Translations under genes and position numbers: made by a program | In this document: in pieces, positions 10,105 through 20,499 of the stretch | Layout of the letters: each line of letters opens with the position of its first letter | Position numbering within the stretch: the first letter of the stretch is position 1 | Assembly (NCBI GenBank): GCA_000697055.1 | Contig: JNDT01002415.1 | Location: forward strand, 1-41,190 | Reading direction: 5' to 3' | Source of the DNA: Saksenaea vasiformis B4078 | Taxonomy: Eukaryota > Mucoromycota > Mucoromycetes > Mucorales > Saksenaeaceae | Length of the DNA: 41,190 bases | Notes under the pieces: generated by a model | Told to the model about the DNA's origin: nothing | What the model saw: the letters and a program-made list of their open reading frames with translations, nothing else | Database searches by the model: none

Positions 10105-10875
10105 GCATGAGTAAGACGGGTTGTTCCCCATGCAGAAGAACTTCTGCCACTGGTATACCAAATGTCTATTCAGTTCGGGCCATTAAAGTGCCCTGCGACG
10201 AATCAAATGTCATTCAATAATAAAGCTTGGCGTGATGCCGCTAATTCCCTGAAACTCGTGAAAGCAGAACTACTATCTGACATACCTAGGATGGCAATAC
10301 ACCATCGACGTGATCAGGATCAATACCAGTTGACAAGATACCGATGCTCACGTGGCATGGATTCCATTCAAGGCGGGGGTCCACCAGAACATCATTCGAA
10401 AGTTCGGTGCATTTAATGCCAGCGCAATTTTTGCCTGCGTTCTGGTCACCGAATATCGCACCAGACAAAATCTTGCTGTAAGCAACAAGAATGCTCCTTT
10501 TACGTCTCCGTTTTTTTGCTACGTTTTGCAGGTTGGTACATTGAGTAGGACAGGCAAAGTGCACCAAAGCCACTACGACATCTGGCTAAAAAGCGCTATT
10601 CATATCCTGTATTCCGAACTCGATGGCGATACCCCGGCGCACTGGCGAGGATGGTTCAATACCAAAACCACTTAACCATCTTCAGAAGTATTCAACATTA
10701 TTGCCACACCCGGACATCATCTTGTTGAATGTAATACGCCTACCATTCAGTACATAGAGTGCCGACAAAAGACCAAGCATGCTGTCTTGCCTGTAGATAT
10801 CAAAGAAGGAAGGCAGCGGTTCAACGAACTGCACCTATAAAGCTTTGATTACGTCAAGATGTCATCCAGCGACTC
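10105..10875 (+). pseudogene. decayed gene of unknown family with a surviving intron
   Basis: Coding-like sequence runs in two frames. From about 10105 it reads HAEELLPLVYQMSIQFGPLK in one frame; a shift near 10290-10350 leads to WIPFKAGVHQNIIRKFGAF in another. A canonical intron at about 10479-10530 (GTAAGC...TTTTGCAG) joins this to KVHQSHYDIWLKSAIH and HWRGW. After an in-frame stop at 10673 the frame continues through EVFNIIATPGHHLVECNTP and KHAVLPVDIKEGRQRFNE to another stop near 10838. I do not recognise the family. Two stops and a frameshift indicate a pseudogene, possibly from a repeated mobile element. Confidence 0.5.
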
Positions 10876-12405
10876 GATCCGATTTGCAGTCCAATGAAAC
10901 GTGCAACAAACGGTATCAATATCTTCTACAAATACCCAGAAAGCTTGCATACCTACTTTAGGACATGGTCCGAAAGAAGCAGCCGATCAATCGCTCTAGC
11001 GAATACCCGCGATCGGCGGAACACCGTAGATCAAGCGCGAAACATACGAGCTCATGCTCCTTCACCTCGCCAGCGCACAGCTATACCTTCAACGTCAATT
11101 ATTCCTGATTTCCGAACCTCGATTCAACACACTCCACAGCCTCCCCGATATAGACCTATTTTACCGGAAACCTGTGCATCACCTCGTCCACAGCCCCTTT
11201 AGTCGCTCGGAGATTTTATACCCGAAACTTCTCAGATATCCATTATCAATCGCCACCAATTATATTTAACATGCCAAAAAGAACAAGGACCTCTCCAGTT
11301 TGCAGAAACTGTGCAGAAATAGGCTGATCTGGGAGTCGTTATCCTAACAACTGTCGCAAAAGAGGGTGTTGAACTCAAATTCCAATAAATATAATGTAAA
11401 CCGCCGTTTACATAGCATATTTCGCTCACTACGGAGCCCATATATCTCTCGTCATCTGGAAAATGCTGGTGCGCAAGTCCAAAGATTCACGCATCTAGAA
11501 TCTCCTCCAACGAAATGGACTGGAATTTATGTTGAATCATGTTGACTAGCACTGAACAATTAGTAGCTGTAAATGCTCTGAGTCCGTTCCTATCTAAATG
11601 GATTCTTGTCATTGCTATCGCAGACTTAAATCGTTTAACCGTTTTAATACATTGCTTTCAATTAAAATTCTCGAGTGTTCCCTGCATGACGAGTAACTTG
11701 TATAAGCATTCCGCTGCTGATTCAGAAAAATATGGTGTTGACATTGATATATGATTTACACCTACGGTAAGGAGGAAGTCACGATTCCCCAAGATACGTA
11801 ACGTTGCACGTCTGAGCTGCAAGAGACGTTTCAAGGGAAAGCTGATTGTAGTAGTAGCTTCTTTCGATCGTGAAGCCAGCCACATTGCGAGGTTATAGGA
11901 TGATGGGATATACTGGAAAACAACTTGTGTTTAAAGAAGTCTAGAAGAGGTAACATACAATGAAGTTACTGAAGAAAATGACCGTTGCCGAACCTCATAG
12001 ATAGCAGCACGAAACAAAAAGGATCTCTCTACCCCAATGACACATTGTGAAAGACACGTCTCAAGTACCCTTCAAGAGCGCTAATCTCGGAAGTGGTTTA
12101 CAGATCTGTAACATCCGTACCATGCCTTGATCCGTTCATAAACGTTCAAATGAGCCGGTCAATCAGACAGGTGCTTATTTTCCGCGATCTAAGAGTAAAA
12201 CTGATAGTAAGCGGGTAGAGCCAAATACGATTTCTGCTAGCCTAGGGTGTCATATTTAAAGCATCTTATGCCACCGCATCGACAGCCCACTGATCGGAAT
12301 CTCGAGTTTGCTACAGCACAAATATTTGCTAAGCGATGATTTCCTCACTGTATTAGCGTAGTCATTAATGAAACAGTTTTATAAAGTTAAGGTATGTGCC
12401 TTTCT
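10876..12405. other. gene-poor intergenic sequence
   Basis: Only short open frames that do not resemble known families. The first 100 or so bases after 10876 may be further remnant of the decayed gene. No repeats or RNA genes were recognised. Confidence 0.45.
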
Positions 12406-12415
12406 CTATCGCAAA
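12406..12415 (+). promoter_or_regulatory. CTATCGCAAA box upstream of second protease
   Basis: Identical to the decamer at 8177-8186 and at a similar distance from the TATA box (60 bp). In both promoters it is preceded by a CT-rich CTTTCT/CCTTAT context. Confidence 0.4.
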
Positions 12416-12465
12416 ATGGACCGTGCAACAATAAATTACAAGATACCCACAAGTAAAAGCAAAGA

Positions 12466-12475
12466 TTATAAATAC
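12466..12475 (+). promoter_or_regulatory. TATA box of second protease gene
   Basis: TTATAAATAC lies 40 bp upstream of ATG 12506. This position makes the in-frame ATG at 12368, upstream of the TATA box, an unlikely start. Confidence 0.65.
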
Positions 12476-12505
12476 TTCATAGTGTTAACATGGTTTTTCT
12501 CGACA

Positions 12506-13759
12506 ATGAAATCCAATTGTTTTGCTGCAATCGTATTCATCCTATCCATCAGTCTCTGTCTAACAGGGTATTCATATCCAGTCGAGAAAGCACCAATACG
12601 TCTGCCGTTACGACATGTTATTCGCAAAGGTAGCGAGCGGATTGCTCGCATGACGGGAGTATCGTTAATAGAGACACCTTTGCTAAATCAAGTTGAGTTA
12701 CATGAATTCGGTGTAACTTTCTCCGTCGGGACACCAAAACAAGATTTCCTTTTGCTTTTTGATACCGGCAGCTCGGATACGTGGGTACCTTCGTACTTTT
12801 GTGATCAAATGGGCGGCTGTCCATCTACCCGTTGGTATGATCCAGCAGAATCTTCGACTCACCACACTACCCCGTACGCATTTGAGATTCAGTATGGCAC
12901 CGGCAGCACCTACGGGGATTACTTTGTGGATAGCTTTACACTTGCCAATCGTAGTGTTCCAAGCCAATATCTAGCTAGTGCGTCCTACATTAGCGGGCCA
13001 TTGCAGTATCAAAGCGGAAACTACATTCTAGATGGGATTCTCGGTGCAGCATTTCCTCATACGACGTCCATGTACTTTGATTACAATAGGACTTATCCCC
13101 CTGTACCAATGACGCTATACAACTATGGTATCATACCAGAACCTGTATTTTCGGTATACGTTGGAGCGTCAAGTAATACGTCTTGGGTGGGCGAGCTTGT
13201 CCTAGGTGACACCAACAAGGAGAGAATCTCTGGAGATCCATTGTATGCCAGTATGACAACATTCGATATCGAAAATGGTGCACAAGATGTCTACGTTTAC
13301 TGGAATGTACTCGCATCAAATGTAGAGGTTGGAGCACCAGATGGTTCTACATATCAAGAAGACAACGGGGGTGAAGGTTTCACCTTCATTGTCGACGTGG
13401 GCACAGATGGCATTGTTATGCCTGGGAGCGCGGTGGACAATATCGTCTCTCACATGGTCCCGGATGCAACTTCCCAAGGGACATACTACACTGTGAATTG
13501 TAGCTACATGACATCTACGCAGCCGTTCAAATTTAATCTGGATCCCTCCACTACCAACAGCACATTGAGTAATCCCTCTATCCAAGTTACTCTTGGCGAT
13601 CTTATACGACCAATTGCATCCAATAGCACTTGCATGCTGCTATTATTCAAAGGGCAATCAAACCTATCTCTCATGGGGAACACGTTCTTACGCCACTATG
13701 TCACCATATTTGATTTTGGTGAATATCGTGTCGGTTTCGGAAACATTGCAAATAATTAA
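12506..13759 (+). CDS. secreted pepsin-like aspartic protease (A1 family) with variant second motif
   Basis: 417 residues from ATG 12506, intronless. Signal peptide at residues 1-22, then KAPIRLPLRHVIRK, shared with the paralog at 8287. The first catalytic motif FDTGSSDTW (Asp 86) and flap YGTGS (Tyr 130) are canonical. The second motif is IVDVGTDG: Asp 297 is kept, but the usual Thr after it is Val, which removes one arm of the hydrogen-bonded Thr pair (fireman's grip). The enzyme could be active with altered properties. Several N-x-S/T sites suggest glycosylation. The start was chosen because it gives the signal peptide and aligns with the paralog's start. The open frame extends 46 codons upstream, but that part precedes the TATA box. 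Confidence 0.92.
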   Translation: MKSNCFAAIVFILSISLCLTGYSYPVEKAPIRLPLRHVIRKGSERIARMTGVSLIETPLLNQVELHEFGVTFSVGTPKQDFLLLFDTGSSDTWVPSYFCDQMGGCPSTRWYDPAESSTHHTTPYAFEIQYGTGSTYGDYFVDSFTLANRSVPSQYLASASYISGPLQYQSGNYILDGILGAAFPHTTSMYFDYNRTYPPVPMTLYNYGIIPEPVFSVYVGASSNTSWVGELVLGDTNKERISGDPLYASMTTFDIENGAQDVYVYWNVLASNVEVGAPDGSTYQEDNGGEGFTFIVDVGTDGIVMPGSAVDNIVSHMVPDATSQGTYYTVNCSYMTSTQPFKFNLDPSTTNSTLSNPSIQVTLGDLIRPIASNSTCMLLLFKGQSNLSLMGNTFLRHYVTIFDFGEYRVGFGNIANN

Positions 13760-14715
13760 ATCTTGGTAGAGCTTTCAACTTCATTTTTCTTATGCAATGC
13801 AATTTAATGATGGGCATATTCATATTCCTCCGTTTTCTAAATGCTACGTTACATGCAGGCTTCCATATTGAGATGAAGGCTATTGATATAGGATACTGAG
13901 CGAGCATGGTGTACATGTTATTGGCTTTTGCAAGTGTTAGACAATGCAGCGTACAACTGCAATCAATTCTTGATTAGGTGGCTATGCGAGTAATTGATTT
14001 TCGCATCAGAAAGCATTGAAAGTGAGTGATTAATACGCGGCAGCAGTTACACATTAAAGAGACTTATGGTTTCATGCCAACGACGTATCGAGGCTTGTGA
14101 GTCCAGAAATGGACTATTTATGAATTACCGATGTTCAATGTCAAACATTCGAAATATATGCATCTCACAACTGGTAACTATCTTAACGCGCGACCTCGCC
14201 ATTGCCAATCATTTATTAGTGTTGCTGCCTCCGATTGTACGGTAGATTGCTATTTATGAAACGATAAAGCTATTAAATACATTATAACGCCCAGATTTTA
14301 ACGACGAGACCCATATCCTGCAACTACGAAAAACAATGATGAGTTATCTCAATTTAGCATATAGGAAGAACGAATTAATTGAGTCGGCAAGTTCTAAAGT
14401 AAAACAGTGGCGAGTAAATGCAAAATGTAGTCCCTCTTCCTTTACAACTACAGCGAAGCCGAAATGCGAATTCGTCGAAGGATTTTGATTGGAGAATGGC
14501 AGGTTACTGATGGCGGAGTTACATAGTAACATTCATGTCACTGCGTGCGACTAAAGCATCAAAAGCGACATAAGCAAAAGGGCAGCCGGCGAAAACACAC
14601 AATCATAGGAAGTTTTCTCAAAATTGTTTATTAACAAACTAAGAACAGTGGTTTTGATGCAAACATGCTAGTAATGAACTACTCGTACTGCTTTCTTTCT
14701 TGCGCAGCAACTTCT

Positions 14716-14755
<40 letters not shown>

Positions 14756-15024
14756 GGGCTGAGTCTCGGTCCGGTGGATATTATCTTGATTTGGCAAGGG
14801 GAAAAGATCAAAATGCCGAGCCGGATGTGGCGTTTTCTACTTCTAGGAATCTCTTGGCGACAAAGGAATGACACGGAAGAATGATTGCAGTAAACTTGAT
14901 TGAATCGATTCAGTCTACTTCACAGAATTGGCCTTTACGCGATTTTTGCTCTCTGATCGGTAAAAATACATGCATACTTTAAGGTTCGTGAGGTCTAGTC
15001 CAGGAACAAAGGCGTACACAAAGA
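13760..15024. other. intergenic; no gene recognised
   Basis: 1.3 kb of mostly AT-rich sequence with a long T homopolymer. The minus-strand open frame through the T tract encodes mainly polylysine and has no credible start. Confidence 0.5.
14719..14752. repeat. 34-bp T homopolymer
   Basis: An uninterrupted run of about 34 T. On the minus strand it would be a poly(A) tail following 14753 onward, which could mark the 3' end of a retroposed copy, or it is a simple slippage repeat. Confidence 0.8.
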
Positions 15025-15030
15025 CACGTG
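15025..15030. promoter_or_regulatory. CACGTG E-box upstream of VTC-like gene
   Basis: CACGTG, followed by GTG, lies 97 bp upstream of ATG 15127. In budding yeast the bHLH factor Pho4 binds CACGTG/CACGTT to induce VTC genes under phosphate starvation. Whether a Pho4-like factor acts here is inference. Confidence 0.4.
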
Positions 15031-15078
15031 GTGTCATGCTGCAGATCAAAAAGAAAAAGTTGTCGGCATACGGATGAC

Positions 15079-15118
15079 TCTTCCTTCTCTTTCTTTTTCT
15101 CTTTTTTCCTCTTCCGAG
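15079..15118 (+). promoter_or_regulatory. CT-rich core-promoter tract
   Basis: An almost pure pyrimidine stretch lies directly before ATG 15127. Similar tracts precede the arrestin gene (about 32648-32673) and, on the minus strand, the VPS9 gene, as is common in fungal promoters. Confidence 0.45.
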
Positions 15119-15126
15119 AAGCCCGG

Positions 15127-17121
15127 ATGCCTGGTCTCGAAATCCAAAGCCGCATTAATGAGCAACAACAATTTAAGTATGTAGCCTATGATGCAATTGT
15201 AGAAGATATGCGATGCCGTCTACATGACCATGTCTGGACAAAGCACGATGAGGATGACTTTGTGGCGATAATTCGTAAGGAGGCTGACAAAATTGCCACA
15301 ATCATCGCCCGGAAACAGCATGAAATAGAAACGCACGTTGGATATTGCGAAAAGGGGCTGATGCAACCAAAGCAAAGACGACCAAAATATCTACAGCAAT
15401 CATTAAATGATATCCTTACGTCCATTGTCGAGCTAGCAAACTTTACAAGATGCAATTCTCGATTACTCAGAGGCCTTGCACAAGAGTTTAACGCATGTGC
15501 CGAGGTACAAAAGCCATTCCTTCTTGTAGACCAGATAGGTGCAAGACGGCTGGACTGTCAGCGGTTTGACGAGCTACTGGTAAAGGCTTCGTCTCTTCAA
15601 GAGCTGTGTAACTTCAACGAGTTACCGGACAGATCCGTGCATGCTAGCTACTGGGTTCACCCGCATAACGTCACAGAGCTAAGAGCAAGCCTACTTTTTC
15701 ATCTTCCCAAGGAAAAGACAGCCGACGTCGAAGATCCAGGGGAGCTTGTGTCTAAACTTTACTTTGACAATCGGTATTTTGAACTCTACGAAGACTACCT
15801 ACAGCGTGAGGAGGATGCGGAAGTGATTTGTATCTGTCGTGACACAGCGGATAAAGTTTATGTGGAGCGGAAAATGAAAGGAGATCGCCAAAAGCAGAAA
15901 TTCCAACTAAGCGTCGATCAAATAAGCGACTTCTTATCTGGCCATTGTACAGCAGATCATTACGCAGGCGGATCGGAAGAGGTGGTACCTGTAGAAGCTG
16001 CACAAGCAACCCGTATTCTTGCGGAGCAGGTCCAGAAGTCTGTCCGAGAAAAGCGCTTAGAATCCGTTCTCCAAGTCACTCACCGTCGCACGACATTCAA
16101 AGAGCTGCATGACAACCAGCTAGTGATTACCTTGGACACTGATGTAAAATACATCAATAATCCTGGATACGTCTGTCCCCCTCTCGACGATTCGCTGGAT
16201 GGGAACGCGCACCGGTTTCCTTACGCTATACTCAAAGTTAGATGGTGCCCTCGAGATAACCGGCCAATACCAGAATGGCTGGCGTCATTGTTAAGTTCAC
16301 AACTTGTGCACGAAGTACCTTGCTTCTCAAAATACATCTTTGGCATCTCGCACTATTGGGAGCAACAACTGACTTACCTCCCTTGGTGGCTAGAAGATAT
16401 ACCATCAGATATCCGTAAACAGACAAAGAGCAAAAGTAGAGTTACCCGCCAGCCCATGATCGGCGATCGTCACCGGATAGGTTATCTCGAGATGCTCTTA
16501 CGGAAACCTCCTCCGGCTGGCGACGATCCGTGCCCGGAAATAACGTCCGCACCTGTCATAAGGAAAAAACATAGCATGTCTATCAGTTCCCCGGCCCGAG
16601 AAGGGTTGGAAGACCTTGGTGTCCATACTACGCCTTCTCAAAATACCATCTGGCGAAATCGTACCACCGGTTCAGAAGTTGCGGTTAAACAGCAGACTAC
16701 GGGAAGTCTGGAGGAATCAATAAATGGAGCGACAGTAGTTGATATTCCAGAAGACACTCCTAAGGCAGAAAAGAAGGAGAAAGGCGCCAAAAGGAAACTC
16801 AAATTGGCATCGCGAGTAGAACCAAAGGTTTTCTGGGCAAACGAACGCAATTTTCTTCACTGGCTCCATTTTGCAGCTCTCTTATTGACAGCTGCGCTTA
16901 CACTTCTTAACTTTGGCGACCACGTCTGCAGAATTTCGGGTGGTGTATATTTCGGGATTGCTTTCACCTTTGCAATATATGCCTATGCCAGGTTCCGTTA
17001 TCGAACCCATCAGATCCGAACCAGGCCCTACATACGATATGATGACATGTACGGTCCGATCGGACTTTGTCTGCTCCTCATTGGTGCCCTCATCGTAAGT
17101 TTCTTTCATGATAGAGCATGA
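15127..17121 (+). CDS. divergent vacuolar transporter chaperone (VTC) subunit, probably non-catalytic
   Basis: 664 residues, no intron. Order: SPX domain (1-150), central VTC tunnel domain (about 175-410), a variable linker, and the three-helix VTC1-like membrane domain at the C-terminus (PKVFWANERNFLHWLHFAAL ... GALIVSFFHDRA). Compared with the next gene, key positions have changed: AEAIRFRW is AEVICIC (both Arg to Cys, 235 and 237), VRISLDTD is LVITLDTD (Arg to Val), and the metal-site Glu in FPYAVLE is Lys (FPYAILK, 370). The SPX signature KILKKHDK is RGLAQEFN, so inositol-pyrophosphate sensing is also doubtful. ERK (Lys 249) is kept. The role is probably accessory, as for yeast Vtc2/Vtc3. 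GTG 15028 upstream is not a eukaryotic start. Confidence 0.9.
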   Translation: MPGLEIQSRINEQQQFKYVAYDAIVEDMRCRLHDHVWTKHDEDDFVAIIRKEADKIATIIARKQHEIETHVGYCEKGLMQPKQRRPKYLQQSLNDILTSIVELANFTRCNSRLLRGLAQEFNACAEVQKPFLLVDQIGARRLDCQRFDELLVKASSLQELCNFNELPDRSVHASYWVHPHNVTELRASLLFHLPKEKTADVEDPGELVSKLYFDNRYFELYEDYLQREEDAEVICICRDTADKVYVERKMKGDRQKQKFQLSVDQISDFLSGHCTADHYAGGSEEVVPVEAAQATRILAEQVQKSVREKRLESVLQVTHRRTTFKELHDNQLVITLDTDVKYINNPGYVCPPLDDSLDGNAHRFPYAILKVRWCPRDNRPIPEWLASLLSSQLVHEVPCFSKYIFGISHYWEQQLTYLPWWLEDIPSDIRKQTKSKSRVTRQPMIGDRHRIGYLEMLLRKPPPAGDDPCPEITSAPVIRKKHSMSISSPAREGLEDLGVHTTPSQNTIWRNRTTGSEVAVKQQTTGSLEESINGATVVDIPEDTPKAEKKEKGAKRKLKLASRVEPKVFWANERNFLHWLHFAALLLTAALTLLNFGDHVCRISGGVYFGIAFTFAIYAYARFRYRTHQIRTRPYIRYDDMYGPIGLCLLLIGALIVSFFHDRA

Positions 17122-17727
17122 CATAGCATGAGTACTAAAAGACATCACCACTAGCTGAATTTTATTTTGCGCACTATACATCCATCCAAAACTTCAACTT
17201 ATCTCGGCATACGGAACAGCACCTCAGATGACTACTAAGCTAGCGTTATGTTACCCATGCTCCATTATAATAATTAAGGCCAAGTGGCTCAGGAATAAAC
17301 CACAACTTCTCCAGAAGGGAACAGCTCAACTTACTTGGAAAAGGGCATAACATGCTGATTAAGAAATTACACCGCGGAAAAAAGTATTGCTGACTATCCA
17401 CAGGTAAATTCAGGTAAATAGTCGGTAACCTAACGCCAGCACTCTTGACTATTGTCCTGAAGGACAAAGAAAGCTGTGGATAGTCATAAGTTCTCTATCA
17501 CACGCAATCAAGAGAAGTATCATAATGAAGATATTTTGTATGTTTCAGACAGACTGCTGTTGTTTCCCCACTATTCATGCGGTTTCAATGTTTCTGCACA
17601 GTACTTTACGGAGTACGGTTTTAATTGGACATGTTGCAAAAAATAATTGTCTGGACTCAGTTTCGTTTTTCAAAGGGTGTCTGATTGTAGGCTGTGCTCG
17701 TTTCTTCCTCTGTCTATCATTTTCGTC
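17122..17727. other. intergenic between the tandem VTC genes
   Basis: No gene recognised. No CACGTG was seen before VTC4, unlike before the upstream copy. Confidence 0.5.
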
Positions 17728-20110
17728 ATGAAGTTTGGCATTCAGTTGCAAAATGAGGTGTTTGAGCCGTGGAGATTGTCTTACATCCAGTATGACGTAT
17801 TGAAATCTGAACTGAAGCACCGACAAATGGACCATGAGTGGAGCGATGCTGACGAGAAGGACTTTATACAATTGCTGGAGAATGAATTGGACAAGGTGTA
17901 TACTTTTATTACCGCAAAAATGGGAGAAATTGAATCCCGTATCACATACTGTGAACGGACGCTCCAGACATTTATGAACAATCCGCAGACATGGTCGAAC
18001 GAGAACTGGAGTCTGGTGGATTCTGCTATCACTGAAGTGCTGTTTGACGTGAATGACCTGTCGCGATTTACGCGTATCAACTACATAGGTTTTCAGAAGA
18101 TCCTCAAGAAGCATGATAAGTGGACACAGCTTCATCTACAGCAGGATTTCGTTCCGAAGCTACGAGAGAAGCCACTTGACAACCAGCGATTCGACGTCGC
18201 AATTGTCTTCCTATCAGCATTACATGATATCTGCAAATTGAAGGGTCAACCACGCACAGGAGATGCCGCTGCAGGTGGGGACCAGAATGCATTTGAACGG
18301 GCTACTGCGAAGTATTGGATCCATCCTCACAATGTGACCGAAGTCAAAGCGATCATCATGTTACACCTTCCTGTGCTCATTTTCAATGCCGACAAGCGTT
18401 TCGAACCCAGTGACTCAGCCATTTCAAGCGTGTACTTTGACAACGACGACTTTGATCTATATGCTGGTCGACTGCAACGGGATGAGAATGCAGAGGCGAT
18501 TCGATTCCGTTGGTATGGAGCTATGTCGTCCAATAATATTTTTATTGAACGCAAGACGCATCATGCTTCGTGGAACAACGGTGTTTCAGTGAAGGACCGT
18601 TTTCGACTGGATTACAAGGATGTTCAGCCTTTCATTACCGGCGAGTTTACTGCAGAGGAGTACGCGAATAGGCTTCGTTCTAAGGGAATGGAAGAGGATG
18701 CGGTTCAGGCGAATAAATTTATTGCTGAAGGAGTGCAGAACTCGATCATCAACAAGCAACTGAAACCGCTGGCTCGGATTTTCTACAACCGCACTGCATT
18801 CCAGCTTCCGGGGGACCAACGGGTGCGCATCAGTCTGGATACAGATTTGACATTCATTAGAGAAGATAGCCGGGATGGCAAAGCTAGACGTGGTCCTGAC
18901 GAGTGGCGGCGCCCAGATGTGGGGATCGATTACCCGTTCAGTTATCTAGACGAGCCAGAAATTCTGCGCTTTCCGTACGCCGTTCTCGAAACAAAACTGC
19001 AAACACACTTGGGTCAAGAACCGCCCGAATGGCTCGAAAAACTGCTCAGTTCCCATCTAGTTCACGAAGTTCCTAGGTTTTCCAAGTATCTTCATGCAGC
19101 GGCGACACTGCATCATGATGCCTTGTCACTCATGCCATGGTGGCTACCGGAAATCAATAATGATATTCGCAAGCCTCGCGAAACTAACTTTGGGCTTACG
19201 CGTTCGAAATCTTTCAAGCCCCTGATTGATGGTCGCTACAGTACCGCCATGAAGCAGGAAGCTAAGCGAATGGGTGTGATGGCTGATACTGTCAAGAGTC
19301 GCAATTCTATTCGTTCCGCTCATCGCAGTGTGCCCGCAGTGCAGGTGGAGGAAGCAATGCCACCGCGAGAGTCAAGCGATACTAGAGAGTCGCCCTTTCT
19401 TGAACCTGTCTCCGAGAAGTTTACCAGAAGAACTTCCAACGAACCGTTATATTCTCAAGAGAACCCTTCTCAAAATTCTGCATATTGGGAAAGCGTTGAG
19501 AAGCAACGTCCAGCGGACAGCGCGCTAATGGTTAGCGGTGATCCACCTGTAACTTACCAACCTGCTATCCCGGTTAAGATAGAGGGTGTGCAAGAAAATG
19601 AAGCCCCAGCTATTGTTGCTATGGAGGACGGGCAAAGTGAGCAAAAGCCGGAGGAAAAAAAACCACAAGGATTGCATCGTTTTTGGGGAAATACAAAGCC
19701 AGCCTACGTTCCAGATCCAAATAACCAAGGAGAGGTGATCCCTCTGAAGAAAGTAAAAGTTGAGCCAAAGGTGTTCTTTGCAAATGAACGCACGTTCATC
19801 AGCTGGTTGCAATTCTGCGCTCTACTATTAACCGTTGCTTTGAGTTTGCTCAACTTTGGCGACCAGACTTCTCGGATTGCGGGTGGACTTTTTATTGGGA
19901 TAGCGGCTGTCGTATCGATCTATGCGCTCTATCGATTCGAGAAGCGTGCATGGTATATATTTTCTTTACATTTCTTTTTACTGATGTTGTGAATATAGGA
20001 TGATTAATCGACGTATTATTGGTCGTTATGACGATGTGTGGGGTCCTGCTGTCCTTTGTGCTCTGCTGGTGGGCGCGTTGATCGTCAATTTTTACCTTCG
20101 ATTCCATTAG
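17728..20110 (+). CDS. VTC4: VTC4, vacuolar polyphosphate polymerase subunit
   Basis: Vtc4 makes polyphosphate from ATP on the cytosolic face of the vacuole membrane and feeds it into the lumen. Exon 1 is 17728-19952, the intron 19953-19998 (46 nt) and exon 2 19999-20110, giving 778 residues. The SPX domain starts MKFGIQLQNEVFEPW and has the inositol-pyrophosphate signature KILKKHDK (about 124-131). The tunnel domain keeps the catalytic set: EAIRFRWYG (Arg 259, 261), FIERKTH (Lys 276), NRTAF (Arg 355), VRISLDTD (Arg 367), AVLETK (Glu 421), RFSKY (Lys 453). The C-terminal three-helix domain begins KVFFANERTF. The intron removes a false C-terminus; the spliced end is GALIVNFYLRFH. AATAAA is at 20170-20175. 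Confidence 0.95.
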
Positions 20111-20499
20111 ATACCGCAGCGCAGTATATATTTTAAAAAAAACCACTCCATTGTAGTTCTACTAACTTAAATAAACACATCTTAACTTGAATCTATCATT
20201 CGAATTATTGACTAATCCCCGAGTCATAACTTTCTCCATGTCGTTATTAGAAAAGTAATGGCAACAACGTCAGAAATCAGTATTGACGGATATCCTCTCC
20301 TACAGTAATAACGTTGACGAGTTTGTATAATCCATCCCAATTCTTAGTACCAAACGAAATGCCAGTCGTTATCATTGTAACCATTCCGAGATTGAAACCG
20401 TGAAGCGACGTTAACAGAGCTCTGTCGATCGTAGTAGCTTCAATTCCTATGGGTGAAGGTATCTGAAAAGTTTATGTTCTCCATACACAGCCAGAATCG
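20111..20499. other. convergent 3' intergenic region
   Basis: Lies between two converging genes and contains the VTC4 polyadenylation signal. No gene seen. Confidence 0.6.

Noticed and set aside
10286..10573. Minus-strand open frame in the decayed gene
   Set aside because: Antisense to the better supported, intron-bearing plus-strand frame.
12368..12505. Upstream in-frame ATG of the second protease
   Set aside because: It lies upstream of the TATA box and would bury the signal peptide; the paralog starts at the position equal to 12506.
14668..14874. Minus-strand open frame with polylysine
   Set aside because: The lysines come from the T homopolymer; it starts with GTG and has no family resemblance.
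15028..15126. N-terminal extension of the VTC-like gene
   Set aside because: Begins with GTG, and the extension is low-complexity Phe/Ser from the CT-rich promoter; SPX proteins begin at the ATG equal to 15127.
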